A DNA stretch of 64,000 nt from Tricholomella constricta (GCA_013368375.1 JAACJP010000049.1:186001-250000), one strand, 5' to 3'; positions 24,334 to 36,019 are shown, numbered from the stretch's first letter. The notes: generated by a model from the letters alone, not told the origin. Numbers and translations are program-made.

Positions 24334-24918
24334 TTAGTGACGGGCATTGTAAGCAGTGACCCAGGGATCGTCCGAAGACGGGTTATGATGAAGAACAATG
24401 TCTTCTTCGTCGTCATCGGGGGTCTCTGGTTCGAGAGCCGACTGCTCCATCTGGCGAATAACCGTTTGTTTCCAAAGCGATGTGAGGTCGAAGAGGTTGC
24501 GTGTTCTTTTACGAGACACGAGCATTCGACGGTTTAGAATATTTATTTTACGGATGTCAGGCATGAGAGTGCGCCCGTCCGATGTCGACACCAAGGTTGT
24601 AAACGATGGGTCAATGTCGGAGAGCCCCTCCCAAGAGCTAGACATTTGGTAGTAAGGCGGGGGGGATCTCCCCGCCTCGGCGTTTGTCATGTATTCACGC
24701 CAATATCCTAATACGGTTTCGCCCAATTCTTTGGCGTTAAAGTAATTCCATGCCGTGTTAAATTCGGACTTAAGAACAAGAACTCCTTCCGGTGCCGGGC
24801 GAGTTTCGTTGAGCCTTTTTGCCCATCGTTCTTTGATGTTTGTCTTAAGCCAGCCTAAAACAACGTCGAGCGGGTAGCCGCGCGTAACGTACAGCCCTAG
24901 CAGGGACTGCAGCGCCTA
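24334..24918 (-). mobile_element. C-terminal part of a probable retroelement protein, 5' truncated
   Basis: A clean minus-strand frame of about 194 codons without a start: ALQSLLGLYVTRGYPLDVVL, GWLKTNIKERWAKRL, VLVLKSEFNTAWNYFNAKEL, GETVLGYWREYM, PDIRKINILNRRMLVSRKRT, RNLFDLTSLWKQTVIRQ, ending at TAA 24334. I believe this resembles the C-terminal region of endonuclease-lacking Penelope-like (Coprina-type) reverse transcriptases of basidiomycetes, elements that sit at telomeres. That identification is from memory and uncertain; the catalytic reverse-transcriptase motifs are not in the fragment. Support: 5' truncation, as is usual for retroelement copies, and telomere-like tracts just beyond the 3' end. 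Alternative: another lineage-specific transposon protein. Confidence 0.45.
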
Positions 24919-25092
24919 ACATAATGTGCCGCACACTGGCCGGGCCAGTGTGTCGCGTAACGGTGCAACTATCTGGCTGGTACAAATGATGGGGATGGAT
25001 GGTAGAAATATGAGTTGGCTCATGTGCTAAGAGAACCGGGTGAAAATTGTAAAAGTAATTGGTGTTTGGTGGAAATATGACTGATGAGGGGG
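24919..25092. other. Spacer before the 152-bp tandem repeat
   Basis: No coding sequence; contains the short palindrome CACTGGCCGGGCCAGTG near 24932. Confidence 0.4.
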
Positions 25093-25540
25093 TAGCATGT
25101 CAGCATTTATGCGGTTCTCGCTGGAAAGTTTATAATCTGAAAGAGGAGTATTAAAAGGGTCTAGATGCAAGGAAACTCCGAGAACCGGCGCTCAAATCTT
25201 GTGTTACGAGCTTATCAGTGGTGGGTATCAGGAGGAGGACACGTTGTATCTCCGTAACATTTATTCGGTTCTCGCTGGAACTTTGTAATATGAAAGGAGA
25301 GTATTAAAAGGCCCCAGATCCAACAGATCTCAGAGAACCGGCGCTCGGATCTTGGGTTACGAGCTTATCAGTTGTCGTATCAGGAGGAGGACATGTTGTA
25401 TCTTCGTAGCATTTATTCGGTTCTCGCTGGAACTTTGTAATGTGAAAGAGGAGTGTTAAAAGGCCCCAGATCCAACACATCTCAGAGAACCAGTGCTCGG
25501 ATCTTCAGTCACAAGCTTATCAGTGGCGTACGTGGCGAGT
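25093..25540 (+). repeat. Tandem repeat, period 152-154 bp, about three copies
   Basis: The landmark CGGTTCTCGCTGG recurs at 25112, 25266 and 25418. Each unit also holds GAGTATTAAAAGG(C/G), CTCxGAGAACC(G/A)G(C/T)GCTC, GAGCTTATCAGTxG and CAGGAGGAGGACA. Copies differ by a few substitutions. Each unit contains the inverted pair GGTTCTC...GAGAACC, so single strands could fold back. Confidence 0.85.
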
Positions 25541-25616
25541 GGTGTACTCAGCGAGTGGCGTACCCGGCAACCGGTTAGAGGTTTGAGTTAGAGGTTTGCG
25601 TTAGAGCTTCGGGTGT

Positions 25617-26395
25617 CTAGTCATTGGCGGGGTGGATAACGACCCGTTATCCATTCAGATTTTGGACCCGATTTTTCTCAAGATTGAAACAAGCAATTGG
25701 AGTGAAACCAACAGTAAAATATATACTTTTACATGTCCTCTAGCTCGCGCACTAACTAGTTTGACGAGATATGTATTCTCGGGGGTGCTATGGACCACCG
25801 AAAAGAGAGGCAAAAGCGTGGGAAAGTGCACTATTGAGTGTATTCAACGCTTCCACATCCGAGACCTTGGTGTCGGATGACGTTTGTATATACATTCGAT
25901 GGCTCGCGCACTTTTTTCTAAGAAAATCGGTGAAGAATTGAGTGAGCTGTAGACAATTTTGTGTGGAGGGTTCGGGTGGGTGGCTGATGTGGCTGTGCTT
26001 GAAATCCGCTCGGGGCGGTTTTCAATTTCTAAAATATTTACTACAAGTGCGCCACCCACAAAAATTTGCGCGCGCGCTGCGCATTTTGGATCTTCCCTCA
26101 TCCTGAATTTCCTGGAGGCGGCGCGGCTGAACTGTTGAAAGGCGTCAGGGATCTTTATGACCTGGCGCGCGGGCGCGGGAGCGCGCCTCGGCAAATGCCG
26201 GCTACCGCCTCCACTGCAATTCTGGCCCGTTCACTGCACTGTATTGTCCTACCGCAGCCCGTCCCCGCTACTTCGACCAACCCTCCCTTCCTTGTCGTCG
26301 TAATACCTTCCCTTGCTGTCAAACTCTGGCTTGATGAAATGCAAGCCATGCATGCAGTGGCGTGAAAATGACTACCGAGAGCGGCTCTTATCTCG
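25617..26395 (+). mobile_element. Dispersed element of about 0.78 kb, copy 1
   Basis: Highly similar throughout to 53793-54568. Begins CTAGTCATTGGCGG, followed at once by the palindrome GGATAACG..CGTTATCC. Inner shared blocks include ATTCAGATTTTGGACC, GACGAGATATGTATTCTCGG, GCTATGGACCACCGAAAAGA, AATCGGTGAAGAATTGAGTG and GACCTGGCGCGCGGGCGC. No protein-coding capacity is evident, so it is probably non-autonomous. Class not determined; no clear terminal inverted repeats or target duplication were identified by eye. Confidence 0.75.
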
Positions 26396-27019
26396 TCCTT
26401 TCGACTACTACGACCAAACACCATTTCATTGTGAGTATATGCTTTTTCTGATGCTGTTTTCTGCTCAAAAAATGTATCTATACGATATAGAATGTGTCTC
26501 AATCGAAACAAGGTCTCCTTCAGCGCAATCTGGCAGATGGCGGGGAAATTTTATCCATGTAGACCTAGTCTCATAGGTGCGTCGTGCGCTCTTCTGCATC
26601 ACCAATTTATGACCTCTCTTTCCCAGATCGTATACTCACATCGACGGCTCTATCATGCTGTAGGGGCCTTCAAGATCTTCGATCCCGTATCATCAATGCT
26701 TCGACAGCTCTCTTCACTCGACACGACAACGACAGTGTCAAATTCACGATCGACACCGTGCAGCCAAGCCGACTACCTTTTCATCGACGTCAGATGTTCC
26801 CCCTGCACGCGAACGTTCTTCTATTAGCTTGTAGCATCGTCATTTGACCTGGAGTATGCGTCGTTGGGGCGGCCTTGGGCTCGGGTAAGCAGCACAACTT
26901 ACAATGGACTTATAGATCTCACAGATTAGCCACCACCAGGTCCTTGAATGCCACAGTTCATCGCATACAGGCGCTTGCATGGGCTAGGGAGATGATGGGA
27001 GCAAGGGATGATGGGAGCG
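26396..27019. other. Intergenic, no supported gene
   Basis: Short overlapping frames only. 26.4-26.85 kb has intron-like GTGAGT..TAG signals but no recognisable protein. Confidence 0.4.
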
Positions 27020-27230
27020 AGGGATGATGATGGGAGCGAGGGAAGGAACGATATCGACACAAGCGGGTATGTGCATCTCCGCCGGCGCGTACACACGACG
27101 GACTGCATTCTCTTCCACAGAACTCTTCATCAAAGCAAACAGTGCGACAACACGTAGCAAGCACACAGACATATCCAGGCGATACTTGATCTCGGGCACT
27201 CGTGGGGTGGGGCTGTGGGGATGCGCTATG
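27020..27230 (+). repeat. Diverged direct repeat, copy 1 (partner 27365-27560)
   Basis: The two stretches share, in order, GGGAG..G, GACA(C/T)A(A/G)GC(G/A)GG(T/C)ATGTG, CATCTCC(G/A)(C/G)CGGCGCG, TCC(A)CACAGAACT, AGCAAGCACAC, CGGGCACT and GGGGCT(G/C)TGGGG. About 340 bp apart, same orientation. Confidence 0.6.
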
Positions 27231-27364
27231 GGGCGCATACGGATGGGTATTGTTATTCAGCACTCAAGGTGCGCAGTACGACTGTATTTACTTGATTCAT
27301 GACATTGACAGATGGTACAGAGTCGGAAAACGACATACGGATGCACGTTCATGGCAGGAAGATG

Positions 27365-27560
27365 AAGGGCGCGGATCAGGGAGAAGTATGGACATAGGCA
27401 GGCATGTGCGCATCTCCAGCGGCGCGGAAAGCATGACTGACTACGCTCAATCCCACAGAACTTGTAAATGAAGCGAAACGCATGACTGGGGCAAATAGCA
27501 AGCACACGCACACGTCCGGGTGACGCGACGTCCCGGGCACTTGCAGGGCGGGGCTCTGGG
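27365..27560 (+). repeat. Diverged direct repeat, copy 2
   Basis: Partner of 27020-27230; see that entry for shared blocks. Noncoding as far as can be seen. Confidence 0.6.
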
Positions 27561-27886
27561 GTTGTGGAGGCGGAGATGAAGTTGAATGTTGGTGTCGCCG
27601 AGAGGTTGTGGTCAACGCCGTGGCTGTGTGATCTGCACGTTCTTCCTCCGCTGGTAGCCAGAGAGCATCCCACCTGCCGTGTCTGTCTCCGTCTCTATCG
27701 CTCAAATGAAAAAAAAAGTTAATATCTCAAGAGAGCAGCGGGCGGGTGGGCACGACCAAAGGGTAAGAGCAAGCGGGCGGGGAAACGTCGACGGGGACCA
27801 TCTGCATAGCCTTGCTCCATCTTCGCTTTAGGTGTTGGGTGTGCTCGTGGGTATAATGAATTGTTGTGCCTCCATGACTGAGATGC

Positions 27887-27905
27887 GCACCCTCACTGAG
27901 GGTGC
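27887..27905. repeat. Solo copy of the 19-bp palindrome
   Basis: GCACCCTCACTGAGGGTGC, a 9-bp perfect inverted pair around one base. The same palindrome forms the array at 36.4-36.9 kb and recurs at 37121, 54610 (one mismatch) and 56969. Confidence 0.85.
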
Positions 27906-28469
27906 CGCGCACGTGCATTCGAAAGCATACAGAAGTGAGCGATGGAGGAATATATGCAAGCACACCTCGAGTATCATCATTACATCATCGGATGAGTGAT
28001 CTCTCATGTAGGTGTAAAGGAATCGATCGCAGTAGCTAAGTCCGTCGTTCACGCCATTTGCATGACATTTGTTGCTGATAGAGGTTTGATAGCTAAGTTA
28101 TATGGAAGTTAATTGATAAATTGCCGTTGTCCAGCTGTATCTATCGTACGGATGAAGTCATACCCGATCTACGCTAACTCATCCGGAACAAAGACAACAT
28201 ACACGACGCGCAAGCGTACGAGTTCAAGTTTGTCAAAATCTATCAGGGCACGAAAGGACCCGTGCAGAGAACTATACCCCGCTGGTAGGACCGGATCGCA
28301 CACTCTTGGATCAAGACCTTCGAACTCAGGGGTGCGCAATACGATGCAGACGCGGTAGGATTTCTATCTTTCTTTCTTCCCGACTCGAGACGACGCGGCG
28401 GCCCCCCTGTGTCGACTCCATGTGGCGCAATCGAGGCGCGCTTTTTTCATTATATCTATGCAAATCATA

Positions 28470-29040
28470 GTAAGTAGCACATCGACAGCATCATGAATAG
28501 CCACTTACCTCTCGTGTAGTACATTCCTGAATAAATTGCTTCATTTTCGGCCTGGTCTTCCCCCCTTGTGGGTCGCAAGTTGTTGTGCGAGATGATGTCA
28601 TGGCTTAACACGCTCGTGTCCGGCGTCTTTCCATCGCGAATCGACATCTTGCCGCTGTGGAAAGCCGGGGTGGCGCGACTGTCGTCCGTGCGCGGAAGTC
28701 TATGGTTGCGATCGTAATGGTGATGCCGGCGCACGATACGGCTGGTGGTAATGGTGGTGGTGGGGTGTAGTGAAAATACCGCCGCGTTGGCACGACTGGG
28801 CATATGAGTTCACTGACATCGTCGACGTGCAACCTGGCATACCCCTGCCCCACCGCCGACTCGTACTACTAGAGCGCGACAAACGATTGCCGTGCTCGTC
28901 CCTAAACCCCCAATTCCGATCCCAATGCCCATGCCCACCCCAACCGCTAGCCGTCGCCTTCACTCCATACCGTCCCCGTTCGCTTTGCAGAGCCCTACCC
29001 CCCGCCCTGATTCGAAGTAACGCGACACCCACTTGCGTCC
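28470..29040 (+). repeat. Dispersed repeat family R, copy 1
   Basis: Shares with the other copies: ACTTACCTCTCGTGTAG, TTGTGCGAGATGAT, GGCGCGACTGTC..CCxTG(T/C)GC, a TGGTGGTGGT-rich stretch with GCCGGCGC, ACCGCCGCGTTGGCACGACT, CTCGTACTACTxxAGCGC and CCATGCCCA(T/C)CCCAAC. Similarity may extend upstream to 28.38 kb (GACTCGAGACGA). No intact reading frame is conserved between copies. Confidence 0.7.
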
Positions 29041-29089
29041 CGCCGCTTACTTTGTTCCTTAGTTCTGTTCGTTAGTTCTGTGCGACGAA

Positions 29090-29710
29090 AGCGAGTTAGC
29101 AGCACATCTACAACATAATAGATAGCGACTTACCTCTCGTGTAGCATATAAACTTGGTTATATGTCTTTTTTTTCGGCCCTTCCTCTCTGCCTCGTCTGC
29201 AGCAGGTCGTTGTGCGAGATGATTCATGTGTCGGCCCGCTCAGTGGCGGCGTATGTCCATCGTGATTTGATGAAGTCATGTTGGGAACTTCTGCTGTAAG
29301 AAGCTGAAACGGCGCGACTGTCTGCCATGTGCAGGGATCTGCGATCGCGGGGCTGGTGGTTGCCGGCGCCGGCTGGTCCTGCTGCCGCTGCTGATGGTGA
29401 GGTTAGTGGTGAGAGTGCAGTGACGGTAGCGCCGCGTTGGCACGACTGTGGGCGCCGGCACGAGTGCACTGTCATCTGTCCACCCAGGCATTACCCCTGC
29501 TCCCCGTGGCCTCGTACTACTGAAGCGCAGCGGCATAGTCGATGTCCATGCCCATCCCAACTGCCAGCCGTCGTCTCTACTCCATCCTGTCCCCATCCCG
29601 GGCGCCGTCGCCATCGCCCTCGCTTTGCACACCCCTACCTCGACCCCTCCACGCCATTCATCCAACAGCGCCTCCCCGATCCCCACCGGAGTGTCCGATC
29701 TCCGCCATCA
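29090..29710 (+). repeat. Dispersed repeat family R, copy 2
   Basis: Tandem to copy 1, about 625 bp further on, same orientation. Keeps ACTTACCTCTCGTGTAGCA, GGTCGTTGTGCGAGATGAT, GCGCCGCGTTGGCACGACTG and CCTCGTACTACTGAAGCGC. Confidence 0.7.
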
Positions 29711-31423
29711 ACAAGCGTCCCGATCCACTAGACTGAATTCGCAGTCGCACCCGACAGCACATTGCATATCCCGCCGCCCCGCCCCGCCCTTAGCTCCACA
29801 ACTACCTCCCACCCCTCCCTCCTTTGCCGTCCTCTGCATCCCTCAATGATCGCACCACGGGCGCTGGGAACCACGAGGGGTTCAGTTGTGTTGCAGGGCA
29901 TAGTCGGCGGCTACCTGATAGATGATGCGATGTGCGTTCCGCAGGGGAACGGGATGGGCGCTGAGAACGGGAGGGCTCACAGCAGCGCCAGCGCCGTAAT
30001 AACGGCGAGTGTGCACCGGTGCAGAGGAGGCACATAGGGTTCGGAGGCGGAGGGAGGCGGAGAACGCGCTCGGGGCTGGGTAGAGATGGAGGTAGATCGG
30101 GATTGAGGGTGAACGAGGAAGGGTGTAGCGTAGCATCGCCTATTACATAGACAAGAAGAAGAATAAAAAGAAACGACGCTTTACGCCGTGCCCCTGTTGA
30201 ATGAATACGCCTGCGGCACTCCCACCCAACGGCACACCCCCGCAGCTGACATACGCCCCGTTCAGCGCGTGGCTGCCATAGCCCAGAGCGCGAGCTCGTG
30301 CACCAAGACTGGCGCCTCCGTTACGGAGGCGGGGGTGGAAGTGGGGTGATCGCAAGGGCAAGAGCGGAGGGACATTTATGCAGGGGGTAGGGGAAGGGCC
30401 TTGGTTGCCGTGGTGCTGGGCGCAGTTGCGATGGCGGTGGAGGTGGGCACTACGAGGTGGACAGGTCGATGTAGCGTTGGTGTCGTTGCTGAAGCGAGTG
30501 CACGAAGGATTTCCGAGTAACGGATGGTCGGAGCGGGTGGGGGCACTGAGTCCTCTTCGCGCTCAACGAGCGCTCCAGGCGTAGTATAGGATGATAATAA
30601 ACTGGTTAATTCGATAAGGTTAATCAATTGAAAGGATGGAAAGGCGGCGCACCGTGTGGAGACTAAAACCGACGACGTGGTTGAATCACGAGTGTCTCGA
30701 GAGCGAGCTGCCTCTGCCTCCTACACCTTCAACAGTACATCGACCAGCTCCGTTCCTCAGCACCAATTCCTCCATCCATTTAACACTGACCTCCCTCTCA
30801 AACCCATCCACCCTCCCAAACCCATCCACATCTATGCCCTCTAGAACGCTTGGCAGTGCGAGAGGAGCTGCGTCGCCGATTGGATCGCGCGCCGGAAACG
30901 GCTCGCGGCGCTGTGTCGTAGGGTGCTGCTGTGTGCGTCGGCACAGGGCTTGACGACCTGCTCCGCTTCGACAAGGAGGAGCTGGAGGCTGTGAGGGTGA
31001 GAGGGTTAAGCTGAGGAGAGCTGCGGTTTAGGGAAGGGACGTACTGTCTATCCTTTATGATTTCTGTGGTGACCTTTCCGAAGTCGCGGCCCCCGTGTGT
31101 GATTTTGAGTCGAGAGCAGCCGTTGCGTGCAGTTTATGTTTTCTGTAGATAACAATGTCAATTGTCAGATGCCGCTAGCGAATAAAGTCATCGTATTATA
31201 GCCCGTACCATTCCTTTGCTCGGTTGCGCAGCGCTGTTAACGCTGCCATGGTCAGTTCCACGATGAGGCCGTTGTAACTACTCCAAACACAACGATCGCT
31301 TTCGTTCCTTCGTCTTCATAGAAAGTTTTGTATTCCAGTGGGCAGTAGCCGCAGATTCGAGGCGGGCAGAGCAGTTCCTTGAATGTACTTGAAAGAAGGA
31401 AGCAAATGCAAACAATCCCTGAC
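29711..31423. other. Repeat-derived low-complexity region, no supported gene
   Basis: Pro/Ser/Arg-rich frames on both strands, as expected from C-rich sequence. 30.6-30.96 kb resembles parts of family R (CCATCCACCCTCCC, CGAGAGGAGCTG). An AATAAA-like context near 30596 and 31181 is not tied to a gene. Confidence 0.4.
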
Positions 31424-32213
31424 ATGTCCGATCACCAGATCACATCTCATTCGCCTGCAATCTCTGATCAGCCCATCGACCTCCTGCCATCGACGCTTCA
31501 GGACGTGCTTTACCAGACCAGCACTATAGAGATCTTCTGTGGTAGGTTCCTCCTTCGCCTGTGTCCCTACCGCTCACTTAATGCTATCAATATCACCCAG
31601 GTGACAAACGAGTAGTACATTCGCCTCGAACCCGACTACAGGTAAAACCATGACCTCGTGCTCGCTCGCGATCCAATTCGCCCAAGTCCGTATCAGTGCT
31701 GCCGGTCGTACGTCTCCCATTCTCCCATTCATGCATACTGGACTCACTCCTCACTTTCCAGTCAACCGATCCCGCACGCAACCTGTCCGACGCCTTTGGG
31801 CCAAAGTTTTCCAAAGACGCGACAAAGGTAAACCGTCTGGCTTCCAATTGACAACCTCTTTGCCATGGAGATTGACCCGACTAGTTCCATCCAAGAGGTG
31901 GTCGAGCAGTGAGTGATTCTTCTTCTTTTCTCTTAAGCCGCTCACACTGATCTCTTATGCATTACCTCTGGGAAAACAGAGGACTCAGACGTCATATGGG
32001 CTCGATGATGCAGGACCTCGCATTCACCATCCCCGGCGTGGACGAAGCCATGTCCTTTGCTGAGATAACGAAGTACGTGTGTCTTCCTTCCCACTCAAGC
32101 CCTGACGTAGCCACGCACGCCAGGTTTGTCAAGTCAATGGAATACTCCATGGTCGTGTTCGAAACTGCCCCGACCGGCCATACGCTGCGTTCCTCTCCTT
32201 CCCAACCGTGCTT
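31424..32213 (+). pseudogene. GET3: GET3/ASNA1-type ATPase gene, decayed N-terminal part
   Basis: GET3 is the cytosolic ATPase that delivers tail-anchored proteins to the ER. Exon 1 from 31424 reads LLPSTLQDVLYQTSTIEIFC. After a 59-nt intron the P-loop region is damaged, but [17 protein letters not shown] follows. The next exon gives [20 protein letters not shown] (family DPAHNLSDAF, so the switch-I His is Arg), then after a frame break [39 protein letters not shown] and [20 protein letters not shown]. One base is lost inside [11 protein letters not shown] near 32190. Homology stops at 32213; the C-terminal half is absent. P-loop loss, several frame breaks and truncation make this a clear pseudogene of a normally single-copy housekeeping gene. 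Confidence 0.85.
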
Positions 32214-34271
32214 GAGCCATCGACTCCGACGGCTCCTGGGCCCGCATGGAGCAGTGTGAGGCGGGCACTCTGACTCCGCAACCCATTTTCCCTGAGGTCT
32301 CGTCGCCGGATCGCAAGGTAAGCTCAGCCCATTCCATTCCTATACTTGATTTCCATACGTATCCTAGGTTCTTAAGGCGCTATGGATACCGCGGTTGCCC
32401 TCTCCGGAATCCCTCGATCGACCGGCATTTCTGCTCCGGCGTCATAATGAAGGACCACTAACTCTTTCAGGGCTCACTAAGGGTGCCGCGCGCGGCCGGA
32501 ACAAGTACGTTCTCATAGATTGTGGACGAGCTGCTGAGAAAGATGTTAATACGATGCTGCAGCCTAAAGCGAGATTTCAGCAGACGCAGTGTGTGCCGCA
32601 TATGCTGATCTGACTTTGGTTTTTTTACAGGGTCTCATCGAAGAACAAGCTTGCGCTGGTCGACTTGCACAGGCTCATTGCGCCTGCGTTCGCCGTGCCG
32701 TAGTTGCTTTATTTTGTAGGATGCAACGTGGAAAGCATGTCATTGTAGATAACAAATTACATCCTTTTGCACTAATCTACCTGTCCTCAGTATCCCTGAT
32801 GTTCGTGAATCAAATGCTGAGCGGCGGCGTCCCTGCGAGGTGCATTGATTCAATAAGTCGCGAACAAAAGGCATAGCTCTACTACACACCTTGCGTTCCC
32901 AATACCTGAGTCTGTTCCACGAAAGTCTCCCTGCAGCTCGTCATCCGCCAATCGGTATCACGCCGATGCTTGAAATTTTTGAGGAGCTGTGAATTGCAAT
33001 CGTTGACACATCATGGACGCGGTACAACACAACGAATCAAAAACACAATGGCACTCACCTCAGGTCGTCCTGGATCTCTCGTTCAAACGTACAGGTGTTC
33101 GCAATAGCCCTCCCCTTTCTGCCCACCCGCCTCATCAAATCAGTACCTTGCACATGTATGCGTGCGCCGTTCGGGTTGAGAGAGGGAGGAAGCGACAGCC
33201 GAAAGTGGAGATCAGAGTGCGATGGGGCCTAGGCACAGCCGGCTGCATGATTCATATGGTACGTACTCAGGGCAACGAGTCAGAACTATCCGTCTGTCAA
33301 AAGAAATAGGCTAGGAGCTCACCAGCGGCATCACTGTAAGGGATGAATCGAAGCACAGATTGCAAGTGAGACCAGAGCAGAGCGCAGTCCTACAGTCGTT
33401 GATGATCCGGGAGCAAAAACGCTCGTGTTGGTCCTGCACGCGGAGGATGCTCCGATGCGGGGGTAAAGGGAGGGAGCAGCTGATATGAACCACAGATCAG
33501 TATATACTAGTACGCAATCGACACAAAGCGGAAAAGGAGGCAGGGAGCCAGAGGGAAGGAGAAGAGACGAAGGAAAGACAGATGCGCATTAACTACATAC
33601 CATCCCAACGACGACGTGTTCTGTTCCTCCGTGGTCTGAAGGTTGAGGGCATGGTGGAAGCGCGGAAATGGAGGAGCCCCAATGTACAGACCCATCAGAA
33701 GGACGAGGACTGCGTCGATGAAGAGCGGGTACCTCTATGTTGTTATCCTCAGCGGAAGTTCGACCGTGGGTGGAGCAAAGTAGTCGGCGGTGGTGGCGGT
33801 TGCGATGGTGGAGGCAGCTGCCTCCGGCTGCGTGAGTTCCGCGTTCGCAATCAGCGCTGTTGAGGCCGCTGCTGCTGTGTGTTCCACAGGCGCATCCTAT
33901 GGTTTTGATTAACACAAATTCAGTAGCCGCGAATGAAAATGACGAATAGAGCTTTAACGTACCAGCCTTGGACTTTCCTCTCCTCCGTCGATTACACAGC
34001 AGTCAATGCCTTGTCCATCGAGGTATCCGGGCGCCCAAGGAGCGGGACGCTGAGCGTGAAGCGGCTCATGAACGGGTGAGCATCGAGGGGCGCGGTCACA
34101 CCGCTCGCTGTCAGTGTCAGCGTCACTGCCGCTGCTGGTGCTGGTCGTGATATCTGGGGATGAGAGTGAGGTGGGTGGCGGGGACGGCACGGTTGTGGCT
34201 GTGGAGAGGCTTGTCGATGGAGGAAAGGATGATGAAAGCGATGCGGCACTAGTGGGCAGCAGGAAGGGTCC
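32214..34271. other. Intergenic, no supported gene
   Basis: Short frames only. 33.96-34.25 kb on the minus strand is Ser/Pro-rich and lies where the TatD remnant would continue, but no family motif is left. Contains CTAAGGGTGCCGCGCG (32476), a half-palindrome like the 36-kb array. Confidence 0.4.
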
Positions 34272-34637
34272 TTACGGATGCACGCCTGCGAGAAACGGCG
34301 TCAAATGTTGCTGCACGATGGCAGAGAGGGTGGGACTTACCCATGACGAACTAATACTCCATACCCCCCCAAAACTCGCTCGATCCTCTGGTTCCACCAC
34401 CCTGTCAGCGAAGGTCCTCCAGATCTTCTCCACAGGCCTCGTACCATACATCCACAATGGCATCACCCATGCCGTCCCCCGTACATCTTCTTCACAAAGT
34501 CATGCGACACCATTGGGCTTTCCCCGTTTGTACATGTTCCGAGACGACGAAGACGTCGAGGCCAGGTGCGTGTGCGTGTCCAGAAGGGCAGATGGCGTCG
34601 GGAGGAGCAGGGATTCTTCAGAGGGGGTGCTAGACAT
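34272..34637 (-). pseudogene. TatD-type deoxyribonuclease gene, N-terminal fragment
   Basis: TatD proteins are TIM-barrel metal-dependent 3'-5' exonucleases. From ATG 34637 the minus strand reads MSSTPSEESLLLPTPSALLD then THTHLASTSSSSRNMYKRGK. The metal-binding DTHTHL motif is intact. After a frame change it gives GMGDAIVDVW, then PVEKIWRTFADRVVE, and in another frame LTPFLAGVHP, where the family has (V)MGVHPHEA. At least two frame breaks and no recognisable remainder, so this is a dead 5' fragment. Orientation is opposite to the neighbouring GET3 remnant. Confidence 0.6.
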
Positions 34638-36019
34638 TTTTCTTTGCCATTTTGCGGTGGTATGAGGGTATTCTGAAGGTCAAGGAGCGTGTACGGGGGA
34701 GAATAGACTGGCAAGAACGCAGCATGGAGATCACCGTTGACTGCTCGGATCGCTGGCGCCAGAAAATCTTTATCTTATCTGATCCTTCCAGCTATGAGCG
34801 TCCTCGACGGATCCAATCTATTCAAGTTCTATCTGTGCGCTGGGTTCTCTCGAGTCTCACTGACATGCAGCCCAGACAAGTTGGACCTCACGCGCGCTCG
34901 CAATTAGCTTGTCCATTTATCCATCTTCCGTCTATCCCGAGACGTGCGCAACTGCATCTTGTGACTTGCAGGCAACTGTAAGCTGGACCTTTACTTTCGT
35001 GCCACATCTCTACGGGGCCGTCGGAGTGGCTTCCTTCATAACTTTTTTGTATCTTCCCCTGTACATGTTCTCCGAAATTTGGTATGCTCCTGTCTGCGCC
35101 CGTCTGAACGGCACTCGAATATCTTTTATGCAGACCATGTGGTACCTGTCTCTTTCTTCGCCATCGCTCTGCAAACCGTGCAACGCCTGGGTCGACCCCA
35201 CACCTTCATCGCGCCTCTGTAGCCTTAACCCTTAACACATTCGACCGTTCTGACGACCACCACAGAATCCAAGCCTTCCGCCGTCTCTCAGTCTGCATCC
35301 CCCCCCCGCCTTCTGCGTCTTCGCTTTTGCCATAGCGCTCCCTGTTTGCCAGTTCTCGTCACGTCCTTAGACATTGGGCTGTAGATTATTCATATCTGGT
35401 GCGCATGTCCTTGATTGTCTTTTGAGCGAGGGGTGCAGCTGCGATCCTATTTGCGTTTTTGGGAAGGATGGCTGGGAGTGGGAGTGGGTTGCGGAGTGGA
35501 GATGCTGCGCTTGTACGGTAGAGCAATCGAGACTCCAGAGCGGGTAAAATTGAGAAGCGCAGTGGTGGGTGAGCCGTTTCTTTTATTTTGCCCCCTTATC
35601 GAGCATATAAAAATCGTTTCTTTTAATTGAAGTCACACAAGGAATACAGAATACAGATACTCGGAAGAAAAGTGCTTGGGAGAGGTCACCAAAAGTCATC
35701 TGCTCTACACGAACCTTTTCAAATTTCGAGGACGAAGCGGTCGCCAGCGAGCTCATCGAGGACCTGTACGGAAGCCCGAAGGACCTGCCGATGGAGCAGC
35801 CGGGGTCGGCCGCTGTCAGGAAAGTGTAGGCTTGGCCTCGTCCCATACGATGGCTATGGATGCCTGCAGGAGCGCACTACAGGCAAAGGCTAACATAGGT
35901 ACACGTTCGGTTATCTACTGCTGAGTCAATGCAACCTGGGTATATTTGAAGCGACGAGTCCCTGCACGTCTTTCATGCACTGCTCCCTCGTCTGGCCTCT
36001 GCGGGTGCATGTACCCTTC
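34638..36019. other. Intergenic with unclassified coding-like scraps
   Basis: 34.98-35.22 kb (+) reads hydrophobic stretches such as GVASFITFLYLPLYMF and, in another frame, PVSFFAIALQTVQRLGR ending at a stop, with intron-like borders; possibly a membrane-protein remnant, family not recognised. 35.71-35.83 kb reads FEDEAVASELIEDLYGSPKD then a stop. Neither is called as a gene. Confidence 0.3.
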
